A stretch of 64,000 nt of DNA from positions 62,001-126,000 of the forward strand of contig NZ_WITI01000003.1 in NCBI RefSeq assembly GCF_009601055.1, in the 5' to 3' direction. The notes beneath the pieces were generated by a model. It was given only the letters and a program-made list of their open reading frames with translations, was not told the origin of the DNA and did no database searches. The translations under genes were made by a program, and so were the position numbers. Positions 43,727 to 52,292 of this stretch are shown here, piece by piece. This DNA is from Lactococcus sp. dk101. GTDB lineage: Bacteria; Bacillota; Bacilli; Lactobacillales; Streptococcaceae. Numbering within the stretch: position 1 is the stretch's first letter; each line of letters opens with the position of its first letter.

Positions 43727-44638
43727 TTGAAAAAAATTCAAATTGGCGACATGCTTGCCTCTCAAATTGTATTGGGTGTCATGCGCATCAACGAAGCAGG
43801 AAAAAATCCTGTTGAAGCACTTGAAACAGCTTATGCTGGTGGCATCAATTTCTTTGATAATGCCGACATTTATGGCCGTGACGAATGCGAAACGATTTTT
43901 GGAAATGCGCTCAAGGAAAGTTCAATTCGACGTGATGACATTTATATCCAAACAAAAGTTGGAATTGTTCCCGGAGTTGCATTTGATTTTAGCAAAAAAC
44001 ATATCATAGAAGCGGTTGAGGGCTCGATGAAACGCCTTGATGTTGATTTCCTTGACTCATTGCTTCTCCACCGTCCAGACACTCTGATGGAGCCAGAAGA
44101 GGTTGCTGAAGCATTTACAGAACTTGAGACATCTGGAAAAGTGCGTCATTTTGGTGTATCCAACCAAAATGGTGGACAAATTGAACTGCTTAAAAGCGCG
44201 GTAAAACAACCTTTGCTCATGAATCAACTTCAATTTGGTGTCATGCACACGGGAATGGTTGATGCAGGTTTGCACGTTAATATGGCAGACGCAGGTTCTG
44301 TCAGCCATGACAACGGCTTGCTAGAATACAGCAGACTCAACAAAATGACCATTCAAGCATGGAGTCCTTTCCAATATGGCTATTTTGACGGACCTTTCGT
44401 TGGCAATGAAAAATTCCCTGAGTTAAACGCAAAATTGCAAGAATTAGCTGATAAATATGGCGTTACGCCAACAGGAATCGCGATTGCGTGGATTAGTCGC
44501 CACCCTGCAGCGATTCAAACAGTCATTGGTACAATCACACCAAGTCGCATTAAAGAAGTATGCGACGCGAGTGACGTTGTTTTGACACGCGAAGAATGGT
44601 ACAGTCTTTACATGGCGGCTGGCAATATTTTACCTTGA
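43727..44638 (+). CDS. Aldo/keto reductase (YdhF-like)
   Basis: An NADPH-dependent oxidoreductase with a TIM-barrel fold. The 303-residue protein has GGINFFDNADIYG (Asp and Tyr of the active site), KVGIV (Lys), LDSLLLHRPD (His), VRHFGVSNQNGGQ, and TPTGIAIAWISRHP with the cofactor-binding GTITPSRIKE. It belongs to the COG4989/YdhF group. The start is TTG 43727 behind AAGGAGAATTAG. It stands alone; the physiological substrate is unknown. Confidence 0.92.
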   Translation: MKKIQIGDMLASQIVLGVMRINEAGKNPVEALETAYAGGINFFDNADIYGRDECETIFGNALKESSIRRDDIYIQTKVGIVPGVAFDFSKKHIIEAVEGSMKRLDVDFLDSLLLHRPDTLMEPEEVAEAFTELETSGKVRHFGVSNQNGGQIELLKSAVKQPLLMNQLQFGVMHTGMVDAGLHVNMADAGSVSHDNGLLEYSRLNKMTIQAWSPFQYGYFDGPFVGNEKFPELNAKLQELADKYGVTPTGIAIAWISRHPAAIQTVIGTITPSRIKEVCDASDVVLTREEWYSLYMAAGNILP

Positions 44639-44689
44639 TGATTTTCTAAGATAATCTTTAAATTTTTGTAATTTTATCAGGGAAATGAA

Positions 44690-44718
44690 TTGAAAAAATA
44701 AAGAAAATAGCTTATAAT
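44690..44718 (+). promoter_or_regulatory. Promoter of the ireB-ruvX operon
   Basis: TTGAAA (44690-44695), 17-bp spacer, TATAAT (44713-44718). The leader of about 95 nt contains a dispersed palindrome. Confidence 0.8.
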
Positions 44719-44762
44719 AGAGCTACGTCTGAGAGTAAAAAGACCTTACATTTCTGTTATTA

Positions 44763-44782
44763 TTCTGTCAGCCCTGACAGAA
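44763..44782. repeat. Dispersed palindrome in the ireB leader
   Basis: TTCTGTCAG CC CTGACAGAA followed by AAAA rather than a T-run, so it is a 5'-leader hairpin and not a terminator on this strand. It lies 37 nt before the ireB start. Confidence 0.88.
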
Positions 44783-44819
44783 AAAATGACAGCAATATAA
44801 CATCAAAAGGAGGTGTCTT

Positions 44820-45086
44820 ATGGGATTTACAGATGAAACTGTTCGCTTTGAATTTGGAGATTCGGACAAAAAAGAAATTAGTGAAACGCTTGTAGATGTT
44901 TATGATGTGTTGAAAGCCAAGGGTTACAACCCAATCAATCAAATCGTAGGTTATGTTTTGTCAGGTGACCCTGCGTACATTCCTCGCCATGATGATGCGC
45001 GTAACAAAATTCGCCGTTTTGACCGTGATGATATTGTTGAAGAACTCATCAAAGATTATCTGAAAGCACATGGTGTAAGACTCTGA
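44820..45086 (+). CDS. ireB: IreB-family regulatory phosphoprotein
   Basis: The 88-residue protein begins [20 protein letters not shown] and contains [24 protein letters not shown], the DUF965/IreB family. In Enterococcus faecalis IreB is phosphorylated by the PASTA kinase IreK at threonines in the N-terminal TDET segment; Thr4 and Thr7 are conserved here. AAAGGAGG precedes the ATG. The stop overlaps the ruvX start by one base, the standard ireB-ruvX-DUF1292 operon of lactic acid bacteria. Confidence 0.93.
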   Translation: MGFTDETVRFEFGDSDKKEISETLVDVYDVLKAKGYNPINQIVGYVLSGDPAYIPRHDDARNKIRRFDRDDIVEELIKDYLKAHGVRL

Positions 45087-45511
45087 TGTTTGAAAGAATA
45101 TTAGGGCTTGATGTTGGTACAAAAACTGTTGGAGTTTCTGTGAGTGATTTGCTTGGCGTAACTGCTCAGCCAGTTGAAACAATTAAAGTTGATACTGAAA
45201 ATGGCGAACTTGGATTTGCGCGCTTAGGCGAATTGATCAAAGAATATAAGCCAGTGAAGATTGTTTTAGGACTTCCCAAACACATGAATGGAGACGAAGG
45301 CATCCGTGCTGAAGCCTCACGTGATTACGGAACGAAAGTCAATACTGAATTTTCAGTTGCAGTTGATTATCAAGACGAGCGATTAACGACAGCTCAGGCG
45401 GAAAAAGTCTTGATTGCAGGCGGTGTTCATCGCAAAGATCGGAAAAAATCGATTGATAAACTAGCAGCTGTTTTGATTTTGCAGAACTATCTTGACTCAC
45501 ATAAATTTTAG
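45086..45511 (+). CDS. ruvX: Holliday junction resolvase-like protein RuvX (YqgF)
   Basis: The 141-residue RNase H-fold protein begins [21 protein letters not shown] (catalytic Asp9), has IVLGLPKHMNGDEG, and VDYQDERLTTAQAEKVL with the second acidic site, then KSIDKLAAVLILQNYLD. YqgF proteins act in 16S rRNA 5'-end maturation and were proposed as Holliday junction resolvases. It overlaps ireB by one base and is followed 48 nt later by the DUF1292 gene. Confidence 0.94.
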   Translation: MFERILGLDVGTKTVGVSVSDLLGVTAQPVETIKVDTENGELGFARLGELIKEYKPVKIVLGLPKHMNGDEGIRAEASRDYGTKVNTEFSVAVDYQDERLTTAQAEKVLIAGGVHRKDRKKSIDKLAAVLILQNYLDSHKF

Positions 45512-45559
45512 TCCCCCTAAAGGATTGAAAGCAAACAAAAGAACCAAAAGAGGAATACA

Positions 45560-45889
45560 ATGGCACATACACACGACCATGAACACGATCACGAACATGA
45601 TGAAGACCGCTTCATTACTTTGGTAAATGACGATGGTAGCGAAAGTCTTGGCGAGATTTTATTGGAAATTGATGGACAAGAAGAATTTGGTAAAAACTAC
45701 GTTCTCGTAATGCCTGTTGATGCTGATGAAGATGAAAATGGAGAAGTTGAAATCTTGGCTTATTCATTTGTTCAAGACGAAAATGGAACTGACGGACAAC
45801 TTTTCCCAATCGATGAAAATTCTGACGAAGAATGGGATTTGATTGAAGAAGTATTCGACAATTTCATGGAACAACAAGAAGAAGAATAA
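45560..45889 (+). CDS. DUF1292 family protein (YrzB-like) with His-rich N-terminus
   Basis: The 109-residue acidic protein begins [18 protein letters not shown], a His/Asp/Glu-rich segment that could bind metal. The DUF1292 core follows: [35 protein letters not shown] and the C-terminal [19 protein letters not shown]. The function is unknown; the position after ireB-ruvX is conserved. AAAGAGG precedes the ATG. Its terminator follows directly. Confidence 0.92.
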   Translation: MAHTHDHEHDHEHDEDRFITLVNDDGSESLGEILLEIDGQEEFGKNYVLVMPVDADEDENGEVEILAYSFVQDENGTDGQLFPIDENSDEEWDLIEEVFDNFMEQQEEE

Positions 45890-45897
45890 ATATTCAT

Positions 45898-45926
45898 AAA
45901 AAGCCATCAAACGATGGTTTTTTTCT
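45898..45926 (+). terminator. Terminator of the ireB operon
   Basis: AAGCCATC, loop AAAC, GATGGTTT and further T residues. Confidence 0.85.
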
Positions 45927-46051
45927 AGGTCTTTAGACTGATTTTTCGCCTTTAAGCCCAGCTTGAGCCTGAGTCAAGAAACACTTAAGCCGTGTATTCT
46001 ATAATCATTTCAACATCAAGCGTACTTGATGAAAAGAAAGAAGAAAATACT

Positions 46052-46483
46052 ATGACAATAAAATCAATCCTCGTAGCAAGCACACTCTCAATCGGCTTAT
46101 TGGCCGGTGGCGCAACACTCGTTGCCAATGCTGCAGCACCTACCGCAACGACACAAGCAGCGACTTCAGCAGCCGCTACCTCATCTACTTCAGCTACATC
46201 AAATGCTGCAAACTCAAGCACTAGCGCAGCACCACAAGGACAACCCCAAGGCAATGGTCAAGGACAACCTTCAGGCGCTATGCCAGACCGTGGTGCCAAT
46301 CCAAATGACACAACCATTACAGGAGCCAATGCCGACAAAGCAACTGCCGCGGTCGTGGCTAAATACGCAGGCTTCAAAGTTGATTTGGTTCAACAAGATA
46401 AAGATGGCAGTTATGATGTTCACGGAACATTGAACGGCTCAAAAGTCATGTACAATGTAACCACTGGTTTCGTGGTTGAATAA
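46052..46483 (+). CDS. Secreted low-complexity protein
   Basis: The 143-residue product has a signal peptide (MTIKSILVASTLSIGLLAGG, probable cleavage in VANAAAP near residue 27). An Ala/Thr/Ser-rich linker follows (about 28-60), then a Gln/Gly/Pro-rich stretch. The folded C-terminus is of about 65 residues, ADKATAAVVAKYAGFKVDL to GFVVE, whose spacing recalls PepSY-type domains. There is no LPxTG or lipobox, so release into the medium is expected. ATG 46052 follows GAAAGAAAGAAG. Function unknown. It ends in a hairpin terminator. Confidence 0.75.
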   Translation: MTIKSILVASTLSIGLLAGGATLVANAAAPTATTQAATSAAATSSTSATSNAANSSTSAAPQGQPQGNGQGQPSGAMPDRGANPNDTTITGANADKATAAVVAKYAGFKVDLVQQDKDGSYDVHGTLNGSKVMYNVTTGFVVE

Positions 46484-46489
46484 TTATAG

Positions 46490-46516
46490 AAAAGCTCATT
46501 AGAAATGGGCTTTTTT
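46490..46516 (+). terminator. Terminator of the secreted-protein gene
   Basis: AAAGCTCAT, loop TAGAA, ATGGGCTTT (one G-U pair) and more T residues. Confidence 0.8.
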
Positions 46517-46575
46517 CTTGTTTTTGATGATAAAACTTATAAATTAAAAGCCAAATAATTTAAAAAATATAATAA

Positions 46576-46599
46576 AAAGTCAGAAAATTTTCCGACTTT
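46576..46599. promoter_or_regulatory. Inverted repeat upstream of the third GT-C gene
   Basis: AAAGTC / GACTTT enclose AGAAAATTTTCC. The centre includes CAGAAAATT, a CodY-box half. It lies about 80 bp before the next start codon, and could be an operator or a weak terminator. Confidence 0.35.
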
Positions 46600-46680
46600 A
46601 TTGAGTAGAATGATTTTTTTTGATATAATTTTTATATTAAAACTACATTTGATATTTTTGTCAATTGTGTTGGAGGATAA

Positions 46681-48282
46681 ATGTCAAAAGAATATGGTTC
46701 ACGTACCGAACGACGACTTCGCGAGGCAGTACAACATAATAGTAAGCAAGATGAAGAGCTAGTATCGGATAAGAGGACAACGATTGAAGAAGAGAAAGAT
46801 GAGGCAAAAGGGGGCGTTATCAAACGTACTCCGCGAGCTGAATTGGAACATCAATCAGAACATTTTAAAATAAATTCTTGGCTTTCGTATTTTTTGACAG
46901 CAGGATTTGGCTTAATTTTCAGCTTTACTTTTTATAGCTTCCCATTAACAAACAATTTTGCGACGCCTTTGCAATCGGAATATCTGTATTCAGGTTTTGC
47001 GATGAATCAAGGCTTGACTCCTTACAATGATTTCTTTGGAGCGGGTGGTCCTCTTTTTTATTTGTTAAATTATCTTGGTAATTTCACGGGCAGTTCAATT
47101 ATCCTTTATTTCATTGAACTGATTGCATTGATTGCAAGTGGCATTTTAACCTATCGTTTGGTTGCACGTCAAACATTTAGCAGTTCGGCAGGCTTGATTA
47201 TTGCAGGCTTCACAATGGCGATTGTAGCAGGTTTGGGACGTGGCGGTGCTGCACCCACACTTTTGGCTTTTCCATTTGCTGTTTGGGCTGTTGATTTTCT
47301 TGACACTTACTTTCATGAAGATGAGAAAGATGGCAAATTTGTTGTTTTTGGACTTTTTGCCGCCATTGTTTTCATGATTTCACCGATGATGTCTATTTTC
47401 TTCATTGTGTCAGCTGTGGCTTTGTTAGTCTTTAACCTTTCACACTTGAAAATCGGACGTGGAATTTATCAATTTTTATCTGTTCTTTTTGGGCTACTTG
47501 TGATTATTTATTCAGTGTCATTTTATACCTTAAATGATCAGACCATTTATACTTCTTTAGAACAATCTGTCTTAATTCCACTGACGCAATTTGGAATGAC
47601 TGGAGATGTCCTATTGACCATTGCTAAAGCCATTGTATTAGTTTTGGTTTTTGGGATTGTAACGGGATTTGTTCATGGTATTGTTCAGATTAAAGAAGCA
47701 AGCAGTGCAACTATTTGGTATGTGATGCTATTGGTTGGTGCCGTTCTTGTCGGCTTACTAGTCTTTATTGCACCAGAATTTGATAGTACGAATTTATTGG
47801 CTATCGTGCCATTTTTGATGGTTTTCCAAGGTAGAAGCCTTGTGAGTGCCATCGATGATAAGCGTAATTTATTATTGGCTTATCTGCAAAACAAACTTTT
47901 TGCACCAATCTTGGCGGTTGTTTTCGTTTTTGCTTCACCTTTTGTTTACCATTGGATGAACCAAACCACCTTCTCATCTGAGAAAGCTGTGGTACAATAT
48001 GTACAGGAAAATACAACGACGGATGATCATGTCTATGTTGTTTCTGAAGATAAGAATATCAATCTCTTGTCAGAACGAACAGCAACGATTGACAATGTGC
48101 CAAGCTATTATCCTAAAAAATTCAAGCAAACTTATGATTTGAATGTTGCCAACTTGAAAGATAAACTGGTTATTATTCAAGCGGGACAAAAGGTGCCAAG
48201 CAGTTTGTCGGCTACTTTAAGTAAAAATTACAAGTCCATTGGATCAAATACGGGCGAATTTACAATTTATCAATTAAAATAA
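46681..48282 (+). CDS. GT-C-type membrane glycosyltransferase-like protein
   Basis: The 533-residue protein has a charged cytoplasmic N-terminus (about 60 residues), then some 11 membrane helices. A first outer loop, LQSEYLYSGFAMNQGLTPY followed by NDFFGAGGPLFY, is the acidic and GxxPYxDF pattern of ArnT/PMT-like GT-C transferases. A C-terminal extracytoplasmic domain of about 110 residues starts near 425. Donor and acceptor are unknown. TTGGAGG precedes the ATG. The aminotransferase gene follows after 42 nt, perhaps in one transcript. Confidence 0.7.
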   Translation: MSKEYGSRTERRLREAVQHNSKQDEELVSDKRTTIEEEKDEAKGGVIKRTPRAELEHQSEHFKINSWLSYFLTAGFGLIFSFTFYSFPLTNNFATPLQSEYLYSGFAMNQGLTPYNDFFGAGGPLFYLLNYLGNFTGSSIILYFIELIALIASGILTYRLVARQTFSSSAGLIIAGFTMAIVAGLGRGGAAPTLLAFPFAVWAVDFLDTYFHEDEKDGKFVVFGLFAAIVFMISPMMSIFFIVSAVALLVFNLSHLKIGRGIYQFLSVLFGLLVIIYSVSFYTLNDQTIYTSLEQSVLIPLTQFGMTGDVLLTIAKAIVLVLVFGIVTGFVHGIVQIKEASSATIWYVMLLVGAVLVGLLVFIAPEFDSTNLLAIVPFLMVFQGRSLVSAIDDKRNLLLAYLQNKLFAPILAVVFVFASPFVYHWMNQTTFSSEKAVVQYVQENTTTDDHVYVVSEDKNINLLSERTATIDNVPSYYPKKFKQTYDLNVANLKDKLVIIQAGQKVPSSLSATLSKNYKSIGSNTGEFTIYQLK

Positions 48283-48324
48283 AATGTAAAAAGCATGGAT
48301 TGTGTCCAATAAGGAGGAAAAAGA

Positions 48325-49539
48325 ATGCGAAATTTTGAAAAATCACATAAACTTGAACATGTGAGTTACGATATTCGTGGCCCAGTCCTTGATGAAGCAC
48401 AAAAAATGCGAGCCAACGGAGAAAAAATTCTACGTTTGAACACGGGAAATCCAGCTGAATTTGGCTTTTTAGCACCTGATGAAGTCATTCGTGATTTGAT
48501 CCAAAATGCAGTTGATAGTGAAGGTTATTCAGACTCGAAGGGGATTTTTTCTGCTCGTAAGGCAATCATGCAATATTGCCAACTTAAAGGTTTTCCGAAT
48601 GTTGATATTGATGATATTTATACTGGGAATGGTGTTTCAGAGCTGATTGTGATGGCAATGCAAGGCCTTTTGGACACGGGAGATGAAGTGCTTATTCCGA
48701 TGCCAGATTATCCTTTATGGACAGCAGCCGTCAGCCTTGCAGGTGGAACAGCTGTGCATTATGTTTGTGATGAACAAGCAGGCTGGTTCCCCGATGCTGA
48801 TGACATCAAATCAAAAATCACTTCGAACACAAAAGCTATTGTTCTTATCAATCCAAATAATCCAACTGGTGCGCTATATTCGAAAGAATTACTGCTTGAT
48901 ATTGTACAAATTGCGCGTGAAAATGACTTAATTATCTTTTCTGACGAAATTTATGATAGACTAGTAATGGACGATTTAGTTCATGTGCCAATTGCTAGTT
49001 TAGCACCTGACTTGTTTGTTGTAACCATGAATGGTTTATCGAAATCACATCGCATTGCGGGTTTCCGCGTGGGTTGGATGGTTTTATCAGGCAACAAGTC
49101 ACATGTTAAAGGCTATATTGAGGGATTAGATATGCTGTCGTCAATGCGTTTGTGTTCAAATGTATTGGCTCAATCAGTTGTTCAAACCTCATTGGGAGGT
49201 GTTCAATCTGTCGATAAATTATTGCTTCCAGGTGGTCGGATTTACGAGCAAAGGAACTTTATTTATAAGGCAATCAATGACATTCCTGGACTTTCAGCGA
49301 TGAAACCGCAAGCGGCATTTTATATGTTTCCAAAAATTGACCGTGAAATGTATCGAATTGACGATGATGAACAATTTGTACTTGATTTCTTGAAACAAGA
49401 AAAGATCTTACTTGTTCATGGTCGTGGATTTAACTGGAATCAGCCGGATCATTTCCGAATTGTTTATCTGCCTCGTGTGGATGAACTTGCGGAAATTCAA
49501 GAAAAAATGGAACGTTTCTTGAGACAATACAAACGCTAA
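48325..49539 (+). CDS. PLP-dependent aminotransferase (AlaT-type)
   Basis: A fold-type I aminotransferase of 404 residues. It has LRLNTGNPAEFGF, PDYPLWTAAVSLAGG, INPNNPTGALYS, IIFSDEIYDRL and the PLP-binding Lys240 in NGLSKSHRIAGFRVGW. The overall sequence fits the AlaT group (glutamate-pyruvate aminotransferase). Specificity for alanine is inferred from family only. It lies directly upstream of codY, a common neighbour in lactococci and streptococci. AAGGAGG precedes the ATG. Confidence 0.9.
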   Translation: MRNFEKSHKLEHVSYDIRGPVLDEAQKMRANGEKILRLNTGNPAEFGFLAPDEVIRDLIQNAVDSEGYSDSKGIFSARKAIMQYCQLKGFPNVDIDDIYTGNGVSELIVMAMQGLLDTGDEVLIPMPDYPLWTAAVSLAGGTAVHYVCDEQAGWFPDADDIKSKITSNTKAIVLINPNNPTGALYSKELLLDIVQIARENDLIIFSDEIYDRLVMDDLVHVPIASLAPDLFVVTMNGLSKSHRIAGFRVGWMVLSGNKSHVKGYIEGLDMLSSMRLCSNVLAQSVVQTSLGGVQSVDKLLLPGGRIYEQRNFIYKAINDIPGLSAMKPQAAFYMFPKIDREMYRIDDDEQFVLDFLKQEKILLVHGRGFNWNQPDHFRIVYLPRVDELAEIQEKMERFLRQYKR

Positions 49540-49545
49540 ACGGAG

Positions 49546-49571
49546 AACTAGCAAGAAATTGCTAGTTTTTG
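49546..49571 (+). terminator. Terminator between the aminotransferase and codY
   Basis: AACTAGCAA, loop GAAA, TTGCTAGTT and T residues. A further inverted repeat, GTTGAGAA-AA-TTCTCAAC, lies at 49576-49593. Confidence 0.88.
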
Positions 49572-49628
49572 TTGGGTTGAGAAAATTCTCAACACTCTAA
49601 AAATTACTTGTTGCAAAAAATAAGTGAT

Positions 49629-49643
49629 AATTTTCAGACAATT
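49629..49643 (+). promoter_or_regulatory. CodY box upstream of codY
   Basis: AATTTTCAGACAATT matches the CodY box AATTTTCWGAAAATT with one change, about 80 bp before the codY start, supporting autoregulation. The inverted repeat at 49576 holds a second, weaker GAAAATTCTC match. Confidence 0.75.
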
Positions 49644-49722
49644 TATATTGTATTTTATTTTATAATGTGTTATAATTATCATGAAAAATTTTGAACAATT
49701 TATCCAAATATAGGAGAAAAAA

Positions 49723-50511
49723 TTGACTACATTACTTGAAAAAACACGTAAAATCACAGCGATCTTACAAGACGGAGTGACTGATTTACAGCAAGAACTC
49801 CCTTATAACAGCATGACTGAACGTCTGGCTAATGTAATTGACTGCAATGCCTGTGTGATTAACACCAAAGGTGAATTGCTTGGTTATTCTTTACCATATA
49901 ACACAAACAATGACCGCGTTGACCAATTTTTCAGCGACCGCAAGTTGCCTGAAGAATACGTTCGTGGTGCCGTTCGTATTTATGACACAATGGCAAACGT
50001 TGCTGTTGATAAACCATTGGCAATCTTCCCTGAAGAACTTTTGTCAGAATACCCAGATGGTGTAACAACACTTGCACCAATCTATGGTTCTGGTATGCGT
50101 CTTGGTACATTTATCATGTGGCGTGATAACGAACCATTCAACGAAGATGACTTGGTTTTGACTGAACTTGCAACAACTGTTATCGGTGTTCAACTTTCAA
50201 ATCTTAAACTTGAACAAATGGAAACAAATATCCGTAAAGATGCGATGGCAACGATGGCTGTTAATACTTTGTCTTACTCTGAAATGAAAGCTGTCAAAGC
50301 AATCATTGAAGAATTGGACGGCGAAGAAGGACACGTTATTGCTTCTGTCATTGCTGACAAGATCGGAATTACACGTTCTGTTATCGTTAATGCCCTCCGT
50401 AAGCTTGAATCTGCCGGTGTTATCGAATCTCGTTCACTTGGTATGAAAGGGACTTACCTTAAAGTCCTCAACAACGGTTTGTTTGACAAACTTGCTGGAC
50501 GCAATTTCTAA
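49723..50511 (+). CDS. codY: GTP-sensing/branched-chain amino-acid-sensing repressor CodY
   Basis: CodY represses nitrogen-metabolism and peptide-uptake genes when branched-chain amino acids are plentiful. The 262-residue protein has the N-terminal GAF domain ([15 protein letters not shown] to about 155), a linker helix, and a C-terminal winged helix with [23 protein letters not shown]. It starts at TTG 49723 with AGGAGAAAAAA in front. A CodY box lies upstream. Codon use is that of a well-expressed gene. Confidence 0.97.
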   Translation: MTTLLEKTRKITAILQDGVTDLQQELPYNSMTERLANVIDCNACVINTKGELLGYSLPYNTNNDRVDQFFSDRKLPEEYVRGAVRIYDTMANVAVDKPLAIFPEELLSEYPDGVTTLAPIYGSGMRLGTFIMWRDNEPFNEDDLVLTELATTVIGVQLSNLKLEQMETNIRKDAMATMAVNTLSYSEMKAVKAIIEELDGEEGHVIASVIADKIGITRSVIVNALRKLESAGVIESRSLGMKGTYLKVLNNGLFDKLAGRNF

Positions 50512-50525
50512 AATGCTTAAATCTG

Positions 50526-50557
50526 AAAATCCTGCCTTGAAATGACAGGATTTTTTA
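50526..50557 (+). terminator. Terminator of codY
   Basis: AAAATCCTG / CAGGATTTT with an 11-nt loop and a T-run. Confidence 0.88.
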
Positions 50558-50604
50558 TTTTCCTCTTGCTTATTATTGACAAAAAGAGTAAAATACGTGA
50601 AAAA

Positions 50605-50690
50605 GAGCGCTACCACTCGGTTGTCCATTCCGGTTATGGCGCTAAAGTGACTCAACGAGCTGTCAGTGCTGACAGAATTCAGGAGGTGTG
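50605..50690 (+). promoter_or_regulatory. Pseudoknot-capable leader with a dispersed palindrome
   Basis: AGCGC (50606-50610) pairs with GCGCT (50639-50643). CTCGGTTG in the enclosed loop (50616-50623) can pair with CAACGAG downstream (50653-50659), with one bulged base, an H-type pseudoknot. A full dispersed palindrome, CTGTCAGTGCTGACAG (50660-50675), follows at once, and then the ribosome-binding site AGGAGGTG. A TTGACA lies at 50576. Confidence 0.5.
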
Positions 50691-50693
50691 AAA

Positions 50694-51155
50694 ATGAACA
50701 AATTTGTTGTGAAAGTTTGGCATTTGTTGTTTTTCTTTTTATTGACGCTTGCGTTTATGTTCTTTGACAGCACGATTAGCGATCGTAAGTTGACCATGAC
50801 TTATGACTATAGAAAAAGTGGCGAAAATTATTTTGCCTTGCTTGGCGAAAGCCCAGCGACAAACATTTTACTTGGTCTTTTGCTGATTATTGCGCTAGTT
50901 GCCTGCTTTCGTCAATGGAAAAAACGCAGTGCAATCGCCTTTGCTTTTCTGATTTCTTTTAGCCTGATTCGCGTTTTGCTGCCTTTAATGACTTATTTTG
51001 ATAATTTTATAAAAGTAGGACAACTTTCGAATTTCTTTTCAGGAGGACAATTTCAGTTATTCTTTTATGCCTTTAACATTGGTTTTTGGCTGGTTGGGCT
51101 ATCGGGAATTCTATTTTCTCTTCTGCTTTTAAAATTTAGTTTTCAGGAAAAATGA
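50694..51155 (+). CDS. Hypothetical four-helix membrane protein
   Basis: The 153-residue protein has four predicted membrane helices (about 5-25, 56-72, 78-98, 122-148). Between helices 1 and 2 lies an outer loop containing DSTISDRKLTMTYDYRKSGENYF. No family is recognised. It starts at ATG 50694 behind AGGAGGTG. It has the same size and general shape as the gene at 51430, so the two may be distant paralogues. The unusual feature is the folded leader in front of it. Confidence 0.65.
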   Translation: MNKFVVKVWHLLFFFLLTLAFMFFDSTISDRKLTMTYDYRKSGENYFALLGESPATNILLGLLLIIALVACFRQWKKRSAIAFAFLISFSLIRVLLPLMTYFDNFIKVGQLSNFFSGGQFQLFFYAFNIGFWLVGLSGILFSLLLLKFSFQEK

Positions 51156-51156
51156 T

Positions 51157-51179
51157 AAAACAGCTAAGGCTGTTTTTTT
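51157..51179 (+). terminator. Terminator of the first small membrane protein gene
   Basis: AAAACAGC, loop TAAG, GCTGTTTT and T residues, 2 nt after the stop. Confidence 0.9.
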
Positions 51180-51253
51180 GTTATGTTATTATGACATGAA
51201 ACGTGATAAAATAGAATTCATATTGCACTAACTAGTCATTTGGACTTGCTCCT

Positions 51254-51390
51254 AAACCATTTATCCGTTTTGCCTAGTGGCACAAACCATTTGTCCGTTT
51301 TACCTAGTCGCTGAAGCGACTGGCAAAAAGGCTAAAGCGACTGATAAAAAGGTTAGGAACAAGGAAGTCTAAAATCTGAGCGATTTTAGA
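51254..51390. repeat. Non-coding tandem and inverted repeat block
   Basis: Two direct copies of a 25-bp word starting AAACCATTT and ending GCCTAGT/ACCTAGT lie 30 bp apart (51254 and 51284). They are followed by two copies of AAGCGACTG...AAAAAGG (51314 and 51335). The second set is largely the reverse complement of the first (AGTCGCT-GA-AGCGACT, then CCGTTTT against AAAAAGG), giving a long imperfect hairpin. A separate perfect hairpin, TCTAAAATC / GATTTTAGA, follows at 51368-51390. A TATAAT (51403) comes after the block. Confidence 0.7.
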
Positions 51391-51429
51391 TTAGGTATAG
51401 TATATAATTTTAGAATAGAGTGGTAACGC

Positions 51430-51843
51430 ATGAGTAAAAAATATTTTTCAGCTGTTTTAACTCTTTGGCTTTTGACATATCTCTTGCCTTTTAACTATGG
51501 CATCAGTTTAACAACCATGTCGGAGGCGAGTTTTTCTGGCATTCAATGGATAGTGGCGCATTGGATATTATTTGTATCGCTTGCTTTACTCATCGTGCTA
51601 CATTATTGGGTGAAAGAGAAAGCAATGTCGCTAGTTATTTCGGCTGCCATGGTTTTTATGATTTTGTTCTTGCTGACCTTGCCTTTCCATTTTAATCTCT
51701 TTGGAATGGGGCTGACAGAAATAAAATCAACCTTCAAGACGATTTTTGGCTTACTTAGATATGGCTATTATGTCAATGTGGTCTTTGGTTTAGGGCTTAT
51801 TTTTGTCATCGTCAAAGAAAAAATCGGCAAAAAAGTGAAATGA
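51430..51843 (+). CDS. Hypothetical four-helix membrane protein
   Basis: The 137-residue protein has four predicted membrane helices (about 5-25, 38-60, 66-86, 106-130) and a basic C-terminus (KEKIGKKVK). No family is recognised. It starts at ATG 51430 after AGAGTGGTAACGC, a weak ribosome-binding site. Its own promoter (TATAAT 51403-51408) follows the repeat block. Its similarity in size and layout to the protein at 50694 is noticeable, but I cannot establish homology by eye. Confidence 0.62.
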   Translation: MSKKYFSAVLTLWLLTYLLPFNYGISLTTMSEASFSGIQWIVAHWILFVSLALLIVLHYWVKEKAMSLVISAAMVFMILFLLTLPFHFNLFGMGLTEIKSTFKTIFGLLRYGYYVNVVFGLGLIFVIVKEKIGKKVK

Positions 51844-51860
51844 TACTGGTATCAGTACTG

Positions 51861-51885
51861 ACAGCATACAAAAATGCTGTTTTTT
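51861..51885 (+). terminator. Terminator of the second small membrane protein gene
   Basis: ACAGCAT, loop ACAAAA, ATGCTGT and T residues. TATAAT of the gatC promoter follows at about 51888. Confidence 0.85.
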
Positions 51886-51887
51886 GT

Positions 51888-51986
51888 TATAATAGACAGT
51901 GAAATACTCTAAAATTGGTTTATTGTGACCAATTTGGAAAAAAATCACTCATCGCTCTTTTAGAGGGCTGAAAGGTCAAAAAATAT
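51888..51986 (+). promoter_or_regulatory. gatCAB promoter and folded leader
   Basis: After TATAAT (about 51888-51893) the leader contains an outer stem CTCTAAAA (51907-51914) / TTTTAGAG (51958-51965) enclosing ATTGGT / ACCAAT (about 51914-51933). The ribosome-binding site GAAAGG follows. No known riboswitch class is recognised. Confidence 0.5.
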
Positions 51987-52292
51987 ATGAGTCAAATTAC
52001 AACAGAAGAAGTCAAGCACGTTGCGGGCTTGGCGAAACTTGAATTTGCTGAAAGCGAGATTACTGACTTTACAGAAACGCTTGGCAAAATTATTGACATG
52101 GTTGAGATGCTCGAAGAAGTGGACACGAACGGTGTGGCATTCACAATGAATGTGGCTGACAACGAAAGCCGAATGCGTGAAGACGTCGCAGTTGCTGGCT
52201 TTGACCGTGAAAAATTGCTTGAAAATGTACCAACGCATGAAAATGGCTTTATCAAAGTGCCTGCAATGCTTGCTGATGGAGGAGATGCCTGA
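51987..52292 (+). CDS. gatC: Asp/Glu-tRNA amidotransferase subunit C
   Basis: GatC wraps around GatA and stabilises the GatCAB complex that amidates Glu-tRNA(Gln) and Asp-tRNA(Asn). The 101-residue protein begins [20 protein letters not shown] and has [15 protein letters not shown] and the C-terminal [12 protein letters not shown]. Its stop overlaps the gatA start by one base. The operon order gatC-gatA-gatB is complete. Confidence 0.95.
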   Translation: MSQITTEEVKHVAGLAKLEFAESEITDFTETLGKIIDMVEMLEEVDTNGVAFTMNVADNESRMREDVAVAGFDREKLLENVPTHENGFIKVPAMLADGGDA

